Below are positions 45,422 through 54,370 of a stretch of 64,000 nt of DNA, one piece after another. The notes below the pieces were generated by a model. It had not been told where the DNA came from. It was given only the letters and a program-made list of their open reading frames with translations, and made no database searches. The number at the start of each line of letters is the position of its first letter. The stretch's first letter is position 1. Where the stretch lies: NCBI GenBank assembly GCA_949752745.1, contig OX457024.1, positions 50,117,347-50,181,346 of the forward strand. Reading direction: 5' to 3'. Origin of the DNA: Protula sp. h YS-2021. Its lineage: Eukaryota; Annelida; Polychaeta; Sabellida; Serpulidae. The translations under genes and the position numbers were made by a program.

Positions 45422-46547
45422 TTTCGAATATCAGTTTCTTTCACCCAACTGTTAAACTTCTTTGGCCAACCTAACCATTTCACAAATAATTCTTTAACAC
45501 CTCGCCTTCTTCGTGTTTTCAAAACCTTTTCAATTCTGTAGACAGATTCAATATCTTTTGTTACTTTCTGCAGTTCTTCTTCATAGAAATGTCCATCAAT
45601 ATCCTCGTCTAAAAAGTCTTTCACACGATATAAGTGTATTCCTTGCTTCTTACAACGATGTGTGATAATGAAGACTTTTTGCGTTCACTTTATATGATAA
45701 TCCCGTTGAAATACATATTTCATGTGGGAAATGCGAACCTGATCACCAATTTTAAATTTGTAGGTTTTTTCTCCTTTGGTTTCAATTTCAGTTTGTCTAC
45801 ATACATATACTTCTACACTTTCGATTCGATGTCTTTACGAATATCTGCTGGAGCATACTTACTAGGGAGGGAGCCACGAGGTCTATGGTTGTAATTATAC
45901 ACTAAGTCTGGAAGGATGTCCATATAGCGATAAGTTTGATTGTGTAGGAAATATCGATACATCATTCCCTTTAGAGTACGAATGACTCTCTCAGCAAAGT
46001 TGGCTTTGGTTTCGTTCTTTGTTGTATAGGCATGTATTCCCTCCTTCTTCAAAAATGTTTTTACCCATCTGTTTTTAAATTCAGTTCCTTTATCCGACCT
46101 TAGAGTTCGTGGTCTTCGTTGTGTTTCATGAAAAATCTTTTGAAATGCTTCTATGACACTGGTATGTGATTTATTAGGTATTTGTTGCACCCATAAATAT
46201 TTGGAAAACACATCAATGACAACCAATAAAAAGCGGGTGTCATCATTATAGGGAGCTATGTTTCCCATGTCAGCTAAATCAATATCCCACATGTCATCAA
46301 TTCCACGTGTAATGACACGTTGCCTTTTAAACCTGTATTTTATAGGTTGCAGTAAACTGAAGGCATCCTGATCCTGTAACCATTTCTTCACTTGCGAATG
46401 AGTGACTGGTTGATCATGTTTTTTAATATGTGAAAAGTTTGTAAGGGCCAGCAAATGCCCCAGGTTGACCAGGTTTAAAGTAAATATTGGTAAGGCAGTC
46501 TTTCCACGTCGACATGTTAACACTAAATGATTAACACTTGTCAACAT
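45418..46547 (-). pseudogene. Retroviral-type integrase with C-terminal chromodomain, frame-broken
   Basis: The core frame (46,547-45,813) has the DDE triad: Asp in DDMWDIDLADM, Asp in TLRSDKGTEFKN, and Glu in KANFAERVIRTLK. After breaks in 45,625-45,812 the C-terminal frame (45,624-45,418) holds a chromodomain: YRIEKVLKTRRRRGVKEL, then FVKWLGWPKKFNSWV. In the region between, KFKIGDQVRISH-like and a shifted TQKVFIITH can be read. The N-terminal zinc-binding part before SQVKKWLQDQDAF looks shifted too. Integrates element DNA; the chromodomain probably steers it to modified histones. Confidence 0.9.
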
Positions 46548-46596
46548 ATCTTTTTATTTTGTCTTACAACTCAATCAACATGTTTTTATAACTCAA

Positions 46597-46910
46597 TCAA
46601 CATATCTTACAGATCAAGTATTGATATAATGGTGTGAATAATTGGAGTCCTTGATCTTTAATGAATATTAACCAACTACTTAATTCATCTAATGTGCTAG
46701 CATCTACACCATAATTTTCACAACGTTGATTTGCATTATCTAACACTTTATCTAAATGAATATAATATTTAACTTCATTCAAGTATGTTCTGAACACTCT
46801 TCATTTTGACAAGCAGGACATACTAAACATGCAAACTTTTTTACAGCTAATAACATTTCTTCACAATATGTTTTTTGCACAATATATTGTCTCAATGTAA
46901 TGTCTACCAT
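46597..46910 (-). pseudogene. Small zinc-knuckle protein, one-base frameshift
   Basis: ATG at 46,910 opens MVDITLRQYIVQKTYCEEM, then FACLVCPACQNEECSEH (C-x2-C-x2-C cluster), and stops. From about 46,800 the frame ending at 46,597 (FRTYLNEVKYYIHLDKVL...) continues. A single base change would join them into about 105 residues. The start overlaps the previous gene's stop (TAATG). Unknown function. Confidence 0.5.
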
Positions 46911-47155
46911 TATAATGCAATGTAGATTAACCACCCTCTCACTTCATCAAACAGTCTTGGATCAAATCGAGCAAAGTGATGTGCTGCTTTCACATCAAAC
47001 TCCTAAGCTCCGTCAATGTTTGAAAGCACACACTCTTTGATGAAATCCTCGCGTAAGTTTGGTACGTTTAACGTGGAATGAGCAAATTCCCAATAAATGT
47101 CAAAGTGTTCCAGTTGTTGTTGAATAGATCCAAAACGCGCCAGTTCACTTATCAT
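46910..47155 (-). pseudogene. Unrecognised coding fragment with one in-frame TAG
   Basis: Reading from ATG 47,155: MISELARFGSIQQQLEHF, then EFAHSTLNVPNLREDF, TAG at 47,003-47,005, and FARFDPRLFDEVRGWLIYIAL to the stop at 46,910-46,912. Codon usage and the TAATG overlap with the next gene argue that it was coding. It may be the C-terminal part of the 47.26-47.90 kb gene after a shift. Confidence 0.5.
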
Positions 47156-47261
47156 GTAGTCCACATACCCATGAAAAACGTTTCTACAGCCATCTTTGTT
47201 TCACATATCCATATGACACATCTGCACACTTTGACGGCTGGCAAGCAAATGATTTGTAGTC

Positions 47262-47896
47262 TTACTCGACAGATGCTGTTAGTGAGCCGCACTTGTTGCA
47301 GAAGTTGTCAGGTTCACACAACTTGCAATTGTACTTATGGCAGTGACAAACATAATCCTCAGCATATCCGTAAGCACCACAATATTCACAGGTAAGTCCA
47401 AGTTGATTTTGCACGTTCATATTCTCCAATCGAACTTCAGCCAGTCTGTTCTTGGATAGCTTCGACACTTTCATTCGCTTATCCTTTTGCAGCTTGATAG
47501 GAGTTTTCTTCCCATGACATTCCGTACATGGCTCAAGTTTGGCGAATAAGACTGAGTTGATGTTATCCATTTCCTGAAGAAATGTCTCCCATTCACCATC
47601 ATTCATGTTAATGTGTAACGCGTATATTCTTTCCCTTCAAACAAGGATGTTTGCACAAAACTCACATAGCGCATATCCAAGTATGAAAAGACTTCAAGCC
47701 ACTTCGTTTGCGTTAAGTACAGTTTGAAGCCAATGTTGCATAATCTTGTTAAGTTCTGACACACAATCATCCACAAGGACGGTGATAAAGCAAGCCATCT
47801 CTCCCCATGTTTGATTTGAAGAAATTGTCCAAATTGTCCATGCTCCACAGTAATGGTGAAGTTTGCACTAATTTTAAAGCTGCTTGTCTTCTCCAT
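47262..47896 (-). CDS. PC4-like plus zinc-ribbon protein, one-base frameshift
   Basis: Start chosen at ATG 47,896 (MEKTSSFKISANFTITVEHG) because a TATAAAAG box lies 41 bp upstream. The first frame contains GQFLQIKHGERWLALSPSLW and LEVFSYLDMRYVSFVQTSLF followed by GKEYTRYTL. The second frame from 47,606 gives DGEWETFLQEMDNIN. Together these make two repeats of the strand...W..(L/F) pattern of PC4-like folds. The C-terminus has three zinc-binding clusters (CTECHGK; CEYCGAYGY; CELC-like NCKLCEPDNFCNKC). It is likely a nucleic-acid-binding protein. The shift is near 47,605. Confidence 0.55.
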
Positions 47897-47936
47897 GGTT
47901 GTGCATTGAATGATGACTGCACTTGACACCTCACTC

Positions 47937-47944
47937 CTTTTATA
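47937..47944 (-). promoter_or_regulatory. TATA box TATAAAAG for the 47.26-47.90 kb gene
   Basis: TATAAAAGGAG on the minus strand, 41 bp before the chosen ATG. It decides the start over the longer GTG-led frame. Confidence 0.6.
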
Positions 47945-47950
47945 TGGACA

Positions 47951-48834
47951 TTACATGTATGTTTTCATGAGATGTTTGCAAAATCGCGGAGTGATCTCAT
48001 TGAAACCATCCAGAAAGGCTGTTGGCAAACCGTCTGTTAGAGACTGTCTCATGACGATCACTAAAAAGTCCCCTCGTTTGCGACTCCCAATTATCCATTG
48101 AAAGAGCATTGGTATTGTGAAATGTCCTTTTTCATAGAGGTAGGCCATCATATCATACACCTTAATACGTTCTTCAAGGTACTTGAAGCCATGTAGCATG
48201 ACCTTTGCACATTTGTAATCGCAATACTCATCAACACACTTTGGCGCCGGTAGACATAAAGTCTTAAAAAATTCCTCATAAAGACTCCTAATAAGTTGAA
48301 CGAAACGCCGGGTCACGGCTTCGGAGAACTGTGGCTCTGACGCGGGAAGATGTTCTATGTTTCCTTCTAGCATGTAGATAAGCTGAATGACAGTGTTCAC
48401 TTCTTCCGTTAGGTACATGTATGTGTGTTGATCGAAAAACCTTCTTCACATAAACGCCATAAAATGTTGCAATCCATCAGAAGAATCACTGCTCGAAAGT
48501 TTCGTTTCAACAGCGTGGCGTCTTCCTCAGTAACAGGAATAGTTTTGCTCAGTTCAAATTTAGATTTGAGCTGCTTGTCATCGTCGTCGCTGTCGTCATC
48601 GCCGTCGTTGTCGTCATCGCTGCCGCTGTCGTCATCGTCGTCGTTGTCGTCATTGTTGTCGTCATCGCTTGACATGATCACTTCTTCAGCTTTTTCAGCT
48701 TCTGCCAGTGTACTTAGGAAGGTAGCAGTCTCCTCTGCAGTTAAAACTGCATCTGTAAAAGCCATTGCTTCGTTGTTAAACAAGCTATCAATTTCCATGT
48801 CGCTAGCTAAAGGTGCTATCAGAGACGTTTCCAT
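47951..48834 (-). CDS. Acidic protein of unknown function, one-base frameshift
   Basis: Start chosen at ATG 48,834 (METSLIAPLASDMEIDSLF), because a TATAAAAG box (48,876-48,883) overlaps the first codons of the longer frame. An Asp/Ser tract of about 45 residues (48,550-48,665) resembles acidic activator or histone-binding segments. The frame ends at 48,409, and the continuation (TEEVNTVIQLIYMLEGNI; FVQLIRSLYEEFFKTL; YLYEKGHFTIPMLFQWI) is in another frame from 48,418 to 47,951. The second part is helical, without recognised motifs. No family identified. Confidence 0.55.
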
Positions 48835-48875
48835 GATGTCTTTGTGATAATTGTCATAGCATTGAAGAACACTCG

Positions 48876-48883
48876 CTTTTATA
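48876..48883 (-). promoter_or_regulatory. TATA box TATAAAAG for the acidic protein gene
   Basis: Lies 42 bp before ATG 48,834, inside the longer open frame, which argues against the upstream ATG at 48,891. Confidence 0.6.
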
Positions 48884-48909
48884 CTACTCATTGGTGAATC
48901 AGAAGCTCG

Positions 48910-49325
48910 TTTGGGGAAAGGGGGGGGGTCAAAATTGTGGACTTGTTTGAAACGTGTAAATATGCAAAAAGCGCAAATTCTCCCGGGGGGGGGGGGTCGA
49001 CAAAAAAAAACAAAAAATGCTTAGAATTGTCTAAAACGGATAAATATGCAAAAATCGCAAATTCGACCCCGGGGGGGGGGTCCAAAAACTAAAAATGTTC
49101 TCAATCGTCTGAAACGGATAAACATGCAAAAATAGTAAATTCGACCGGGGGGGAGGAGTTCGACCAAAAAAACCAAAAATGTTTAGAATTGTCTGAAATG
49201 TAGAAATATGTGAAAATCACAAATTCGACCCGGGGGGTGGGGTCGAAAAACTAAAAATGTTCTGAATTGTCTGACACGGATAAATATGCAAAAATCGTAA
49301 ATTCGACCCGGGGGGGAGGTCGTCC
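48910..49325. repeat. G-tract minisatellite, about 5 units of 67-86 bp, inside the Polinton
   Basis: Each unit has a run of 7-12 G, AAAATGTTTAGAATTGTCTG-like sequence, ACGGATAAATATGCAAAAAT and CAAATTCGACC. G-runs begin near 48,917, 48,984, 49,070, 49,147, 49,231 and 49,310. It sits between two divergent genes of the right arm. Confidence 0.9.
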
Positions 49326-49354
49326 CAAAAACAAAAACAAATATATATATATAG

Positions 49355-50019
49355 ATGGCTCACTTTGCTGACTTCTCACACTTGCCAAAACTTCAGCTAC
49401 AGTCATCATGGAACTTCGCGAGCACGATCACGAAGCTTGCGCTGAAGGCTACACCTACGCCAAAGCCCAAGACGACGCCCAAGACGACGCCTGAGAAAGC
49501 GACTGTGACGAAGCTGCCTGATGCAACCGCAGAATTGTCAATATTCTTTGGCATGCTTGCCACCAGCCCGCATCCGGTCACTTTTATGGATGATGATGAC
49601 GAAACTGCAGCAGCCGTGGCAGCCATCACCAAGCTGTAGCAGCACACTTCCGACTTGCGCGTACCGAAACCGCCCGCCGACTTAAACCTGGCAGACCCCA
49701 GAAAAGAGTCACTGAAAGACGTGCGGCAAATCCTCGGCTCATTTAATGAGTTCTCGATCTTTTGTAACTTCTGCGGACACCTGATTCCTCAAGGAGTCCC
49801 GAGGAGTTTGCACGAGGCAGCCTGTGGAGACGCAAAAAACCTGAGGCTTACTACTGTAGCGTCCTGGGCAGGCAGTTTAAGTCGACGGCGGGGTCGGTTG
49901 CTGCGCATAGGAGGAAGTGCCGCTGCAGCCACACACAGCGACGGAGGAGGGGCAGCAGGAAAAGACTCGGGACCGGCAGCAGGACAACATCTCCGGCTCT
50001 TTTTAGAGCCACTCACTAA
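49355..50019 (+). CDS. Zinc-finger protein, rightmost Polinton gene, frame-broken
   Basis: ATG 49,355 follows a TATA-like run (49,341-49,353). The first frame has a Thr/Pro/Lys repeat (TPKPKTTPKTTPEKA), an FMDDDDE patch, and ends at 49,639. A next frame (from 49,655) reads FCNFCGHLIPQGV...H....C, a C2HC-type finger. From about 49,825 a third frame gives YYCSVLGRQFKSTAGSVAAH followed by RRKC and an RRRRGSRKR nuclear-localisation-like stretch, ending 50,017-50,019. Two shifts are needed for one protein of about 220 residues. The gene points outward into the right TIR and its 3' end overlaps histone-type stem-loop copy 3. Function unknown. Confidence 0.5.
49995..50010 (+). terminator. Histone-type 3' stem-loop, copy 3
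   Basis: GGCTCT-TTTT-AGAGCC, the textbook histone stem, followed by ACTCACTAATAC (12 nt) and GAAATGAAA. The C-G pair at stem position 4 of the other copies is T-A here, a compensatory change. Unlike the other two, it overlaps the end of the open frame in all readings, which may reflect frame damage. Confidence 0.7.
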
Positions 50020-50238
50020 TACGAAATGAAACGCTAATCGTGTTATGGTGTTAGTATGTCTGTGCATGCACGAGAGTGTGGGAAATGCTTAAAAAATGTC
50101 GTCTGCCCGGCTGTCCGTCTGCCCGCGTCTGACTGTCTGTCTGCCATCCATGTGACGTCATTATAACGTCGCTGTTTTAATATGCCCATGGGCGTTCTAA
50201 AACAGTCGTGACGTCATTTTAACGTCACGGTTTTAATA

Positions 50239-50383
50239 CGCCCATTATATAGTGATATGAGACGCCCATTATATAGTGATATGAGGCGCCCATTATATAA
50301 TGACATGAGGCGCCCATTATATAGTGATATGAGGCGCTCATTATATAGTGATATGAGGCGCTCATTATATAGTGATATGAGGC
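50239..50383. repeat. 24-bp subrepeats, 6 units, right TIR
   Basis: CGCCCATTATATAGTGATAT plus GAGG, with single-base variants between units; inverse of the left TIR array. Confidence 0.95.
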
Positions 50384-50557
50384 GCCCATTTCTGCCCTAC
50401 TACGCTTGAAGGTGCCCGTTTTGGGCATTTTAGCCAAAACTAGTAATGAACTGGAAACGGCAGTGTATCCGAACATGCCAAACACTTGTATAGCGCTGCC
50501 ATTGCCGTTTGTTTTTACAAACAAAGACAGATTTTGAACTTATACAAATGTAACTGA

Positions 50558-50679
<122 letters not shown>

Positions 50680-51440
50680 TGCGCCTGGAACTTGAGGTTC
50701 AGAACACCTCTTTCGCATATTTTAATTGACTGGGATGCTTCTTTTGGGTATCTTAATCCTTAATTTCTACATACGTCGAAGTACAGGTTTAAAAATGTGG
50801 AATGTGGTCGCTATAACTAGACTTATACGTTACGCCTGGATACTAGAAACTAGTCGTTTAGTAATGAACTTGCTAATTTTACATTTAAAGCAGTTGTATT
50901 GTTATTGGAAAACGGTATAATTTAAATTTCTTCATGACATCACACAATTTTGACAAAATGTCTACATTCGCATCATCTCTGCCGACAGCCAAAATGAAAA
51001 TAGCCGATTCAGAGATGAAGGTGAAGGACAACAAGATCGTTGCTATAAAATAGCTTACCTCTGGCGGGATCTATCTGTTATGTGTAAATACAGAGCATGT
51101 GGATATTTTTAAAAGTAATTTCTGTCCTTATGAGTACTATTTTCGCGGAATTCCTAGTGGGTCTGCAGAGTAAGAAGATGTTATACAGAACGAACCGCCG
51201 CAGAGGTTGGCTGTTGGACAAAACGGTGGTCAAATGTCTCCGCATAAAAAAACTGTTTTTGAAACGGTATATCTGAAAGGTATATTTTGCAGCTTCCAGC
51301 AACTGTTTGAGCGTTATTCGAGTTTCACCAGTAACAGTGTACTGACCAATAAGCACGCAACGTAGCTCCGAGTTAACCCCGAGTCAGCTCTGACTTAAAT
51401 AACCTTACACTCGTACATTGTTCCGCTAATAGGGGTAAAT
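50680..51440. other. No gene seen
   Basis: Short open frames on both strands have no family resemblance. Confidence 0.45.
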
Positions 51441-51451
51441 TCCGAATCCGG

Positions 51452-52170
51452 GACAGAAGGGCCCTGGACATAACGGCCTTTCCCAAAACGGCCTTTCCCA
51501 AAACGGCCCTAAATGAAAAGTTGGACAAAAGGGCCTTGAGAATTTTTTTTGGATATGGTTCTCAAAATTATTTTTATTTTTGTGTAATAAAATAACAACT
51601 CCAAAAACAAAGTTTATCGATGTTATTGCCTGATTCATCCATTGCCTGTAACAGTTCAAATAAAGACCTCAAATTCAGCACTCGTATATCGGCAAGATAC
51701 TGACACGCCAACATCATCCGGCTTAGCGCATGTGTTTAAACATTGCAGAGGAACGAAACAAAGGACGGAGATTATCTTTTGTGGCACAACTGCTCCGAAA
51801 TCTGGCATCTAAAGACAGTGATGGGAAGTAATTGAACGAGTCTTTACAATGAGTAAAATATCAAGAAAGTGATTGGTACAAACAGGGATTATCCTGTGGC
51901 ACAGTGCTTCGGAAATCTCAAGAGAGTGATGCAGAGTAATTGAAACAAAACTTCAATGCAGTTATCTTAAAAAACACAATGAAGTTTGTTTGTTTGTTTT
52001 TTTTGTTACTTGTTATTTTATTACATATTTTATTAAATAATTAAAACTCAAAATCCTAGAAAAAATTCTCAAGGCCCTTTTGTCCCACTTTTCATTTAGG
52101 GCCGTTTTGGGAAAGGCCGTTTTGGGAAAGGCCGTTTTGGGAAAGGCCCTTATGTCCAAGCCCTTCTGTC
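51452..52170. mobile_element. 719-bp MITE with about 100-bp TIRs containing 15-bp tandem units
   Basis: Left GACAGAAGGGCC...GGACAAAAGGGCCTTGAGAATTTTTT and right AAAATTCTCAAGGCCCTTTTGTCC...GGCCCTTCTGTC are inverted copies over about 100 bp. Within the TIRs a 15-bp unit, GGCCGTTTTGGGAAA, is present two times on the left and three times on the right. The TIR may extend outward (ATCCGGGACAG versus ATCCAGACAG). The interior has two related copies of a GGATTATC(C/T)TGTGGCACA..TGC(T/)CCGAAATCT block and no coding region. No clean TSD. Confidence 0.88.
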
Positions 52171-52179
52171 TGGATACCG

Positions 52180-52500
52180 TAAATTCCATATCGTCTGAGG
52201 CACAAATCCTGCATACCGCCCCCTGTTATTCAAACATTTACTTAAGTTCATGCATATGGTAACCTTTCTGCAAAGGGTGAAGCTACAAGGGAGAGGAGAT
52301 AGATATGGTTAGAGTAGATCGTAATTGGTGACAACAAAATGTTCCATTCCGACTAAACTTAAGTAGCCAGATGCAAATTAGGCGACCTTTTATACTAAAT
52401 ATTCCTTATTTTGCTATACTTGACAAATAAAAATTGTTTTCAGCAACGGAAGATGGTCTTTTCAATTTCACCAATTTCGATCTACTGTAGCCATTCGTTC
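52180..52500. other. No gene seen
   Basis: Non-coding, nothing recognised. Confidence 0.4.
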
Positions 52501-52509
52501 TCCTCCCCC

Positions 52510-54370
52510 TCCTATATACACGCCGGCGTGTATATAACTCCGAATTGAACCTTATATACACGTCGGTGTGTATATAAGATTCAAATATACACGCCGGCGT
52601 GTAAATAAGACCAATTTACGCCTTATATACACGCCGGTGTGTATATAAGCATTGAATTCGTTTTATATACACGCCATACATAAATAAAATCTGGCGTGTA
52701 TATAAGAAGACATCTGTTATCCCCCGTGGAACGGAGGGATATAGTTTTGAACTTTTCGGTCTGTCTGTCCGTCTGTCACGCTTCAGTCTCACGCGCCTAC
52801 AGGCCACATTAACATATAGATTCGTTTCAAATTCTGTACACGGCTTCTCTGGACCCTTCCGCAGTGCAGTGATCAAGATTTTTCCGGATCGGAAAAAAAT
52901 TGACAAAATGGCGGACTTTTGCAAATTGGAACTGGACTTAGCGTATATACGGCAGTCTCACTGGTTCTCTGGACCCTTCCGCAGTGCAGTGCCTAAGAAT
53001 TTTCCGGATTGGGTAAAAATTGACAAAATGGCGGACTTTTGAAAATTGGCACTGGACTTAGTGTATATACGGCAGTCTCACGCGCCTACAGGCCACAGAA
53101 ACGGATGGATTCGTTACAAATTCTGCACGCGGGTTCCCTGGGACCTTCCGCAGTGTAATGATCGAGAATTTTCTTGACAAAATGGCGGATTTTTCAAAAT
53201 CGGCGCTGTACTTAGAGTGCCTACGACAGTCTCACGCGCCTACTGGTTAATGGATTGATTCATTTAAATGCTAGACACTACGTCTACCTATCCTTCCACT
53301 TTTAAATTTTGCGTTGTCAGCACGTACGCAACAGCCTTACACACACCAAGGCCCCCACGGGGGATAGACGTACTCCTCGAGACGTAGTCAAGTTCTTATA
53401 TGCACGCCACCTTATGTGCGAACCGTTGTAATTGGTCATATTCTGACGTGTATATACCACTCAAATGCTTCTTATATACGCGCCACCGTTATTATATACA
53501 TTGAAAAACTTTTCTTTGCACATTCTAATAGTAAGGACAGCAACTAACAAAAATCCATTTCTTTTCAAAATCTCGCGTGTATATAAGAGGAATTTCGATC
53601 TTATGTACACGCCACCACAACTGTTTTGTATATGTGGTATATTTTAATATTGTCAATATACAAACCCTTCAGTTATTGTTTTCCTATACTTTAATCTACT
53701 GTGGCGTGTGTATAAGATAGTGTGACATCTTATTTAAGTACCACATAGCGTGTATATAACATACAACTGCTTCTTGTATACACGCCACCGTTTTTTTTTT
53801 TTGGTAATTTGATGGATTTTGTTTGCTTTCTGTTCGAAGTAAAGGCGTATATATAAGACTGAGTGACATATTAATTAATTGTCAAATATTCTGGCCTGTA
53901 TATAACACCTAAATGGTGCTTATATACACGCCAGGGGTATTATGTACTTTGTAAAATTTTTCTTTAAACATCGTAATGGATATGACTTAAACTTTCTGTA
54001 ATTCACTTTTTATGAAATGTCGGCTCTTTTGACCATACAGAGTCTTATGGTCTTCCAAATACTTCTGAACACGATTAAAATTAGTATGACTAGCGCCATT
54101 TTTAGAACAAATTACATTGTACTCTTAAAGGGCTAATTTTTAATAGATTACGGTAATTTAATGAGGAATTAAGGTTGATTAATAAGAAAGAGTTATTTAT
54201 CGTTCACAACAGTGTAAAGATTGCCGTTATTGAAAAAATCTTGAAATTATTTGAAAGTCCGTGTGTTGTTGTTCCAGACGCAGTTGTAACACGCGATGCG
54301 ATTGGTTAAAACCTGGCGTGTATATAAGGCAGTGTTGTGGTTTATATACATGCCGGCGTGTATATAGACG
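52510..54370. repeat. Field of palindromic ACACGCC/GGCGTGT(ATATAA) motifs
   Basis: At least 18 copies of TATATACACGCC or its inverse GGCGTGTATATA, including full palindromes at about 52,515-52,535, 52,552-52,575, 52,586-52,606, 52,624-52,648 and 54,342-54,365, and single arms near 52,690, 53,395, 53,470, 53,575, 53,605, 53,705, 53,750, 53,775, 53,915 and 54,312. Spacers are unrelated AT-rich DNA, except for the three-unit repeat at 52.74-53.25 kb. Confidence 0.85.
52740..53250. repeat. Tandem repeat, three units of about 150-165 bp
   Basis: Units share CAGTCTCACGCGCCTACAGG, a GGACCCTTCCGCAGTGCAGTG block, TTTCCGGAT, TTGACAAAATGGCGGA and an ACTGGACTTAG(C/T)GTATATACGG block. Inserted in the palindromic field. 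Confidence 0.8.

Larger units (their letters stand above)
33846..50445. mobile_element. Polinton/Maverick, 16.6 kb, near-complete gene set
   Basis: The left end (TACTAGCTTTGGC at 33,846) and right end (GCCAAAACTAGTA ending 50,445) are inverted, and the inversion continues inward for about 370-450 bp with indels. Inside are polymerase B (plus strand) and protease, major capsid, virion peptide, penton, packaging ATPase and integrase (minus strand), the defining set of self-synthesising Polinton/adintovirus-like elements. Most frames carry one-base shifts or stops. The expected 6-bp target duplication is not obvious at these limits, so the true ends may lie a few bases away. Confidence 0.93.
49995..50445. 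repeat. Right terminal inverted repeat of the Polinton
   Basis: Inverse of 33,846-34,216 with the same landmarks. It is longer because of six rather than four 24-bp subrepeats and other indels. Contains TGACGTCA at 50,153-50,160 and 50,209-50,216. Confidence 0.9.

Noticed and set aside
48425..48847. 140-aa Ser-rich plus-strand frame
   Set aside because: Antisense of the Asp/Ser acidic tract of the minus-strand gene.
33846..50445. Integrated prophage or bacterial contamination
   Set aside because: TATA boxes, AATAAA signals, chromodomain integrase, adenain-type protease and hexon-like capsid identify a eukaryotic Polinton.
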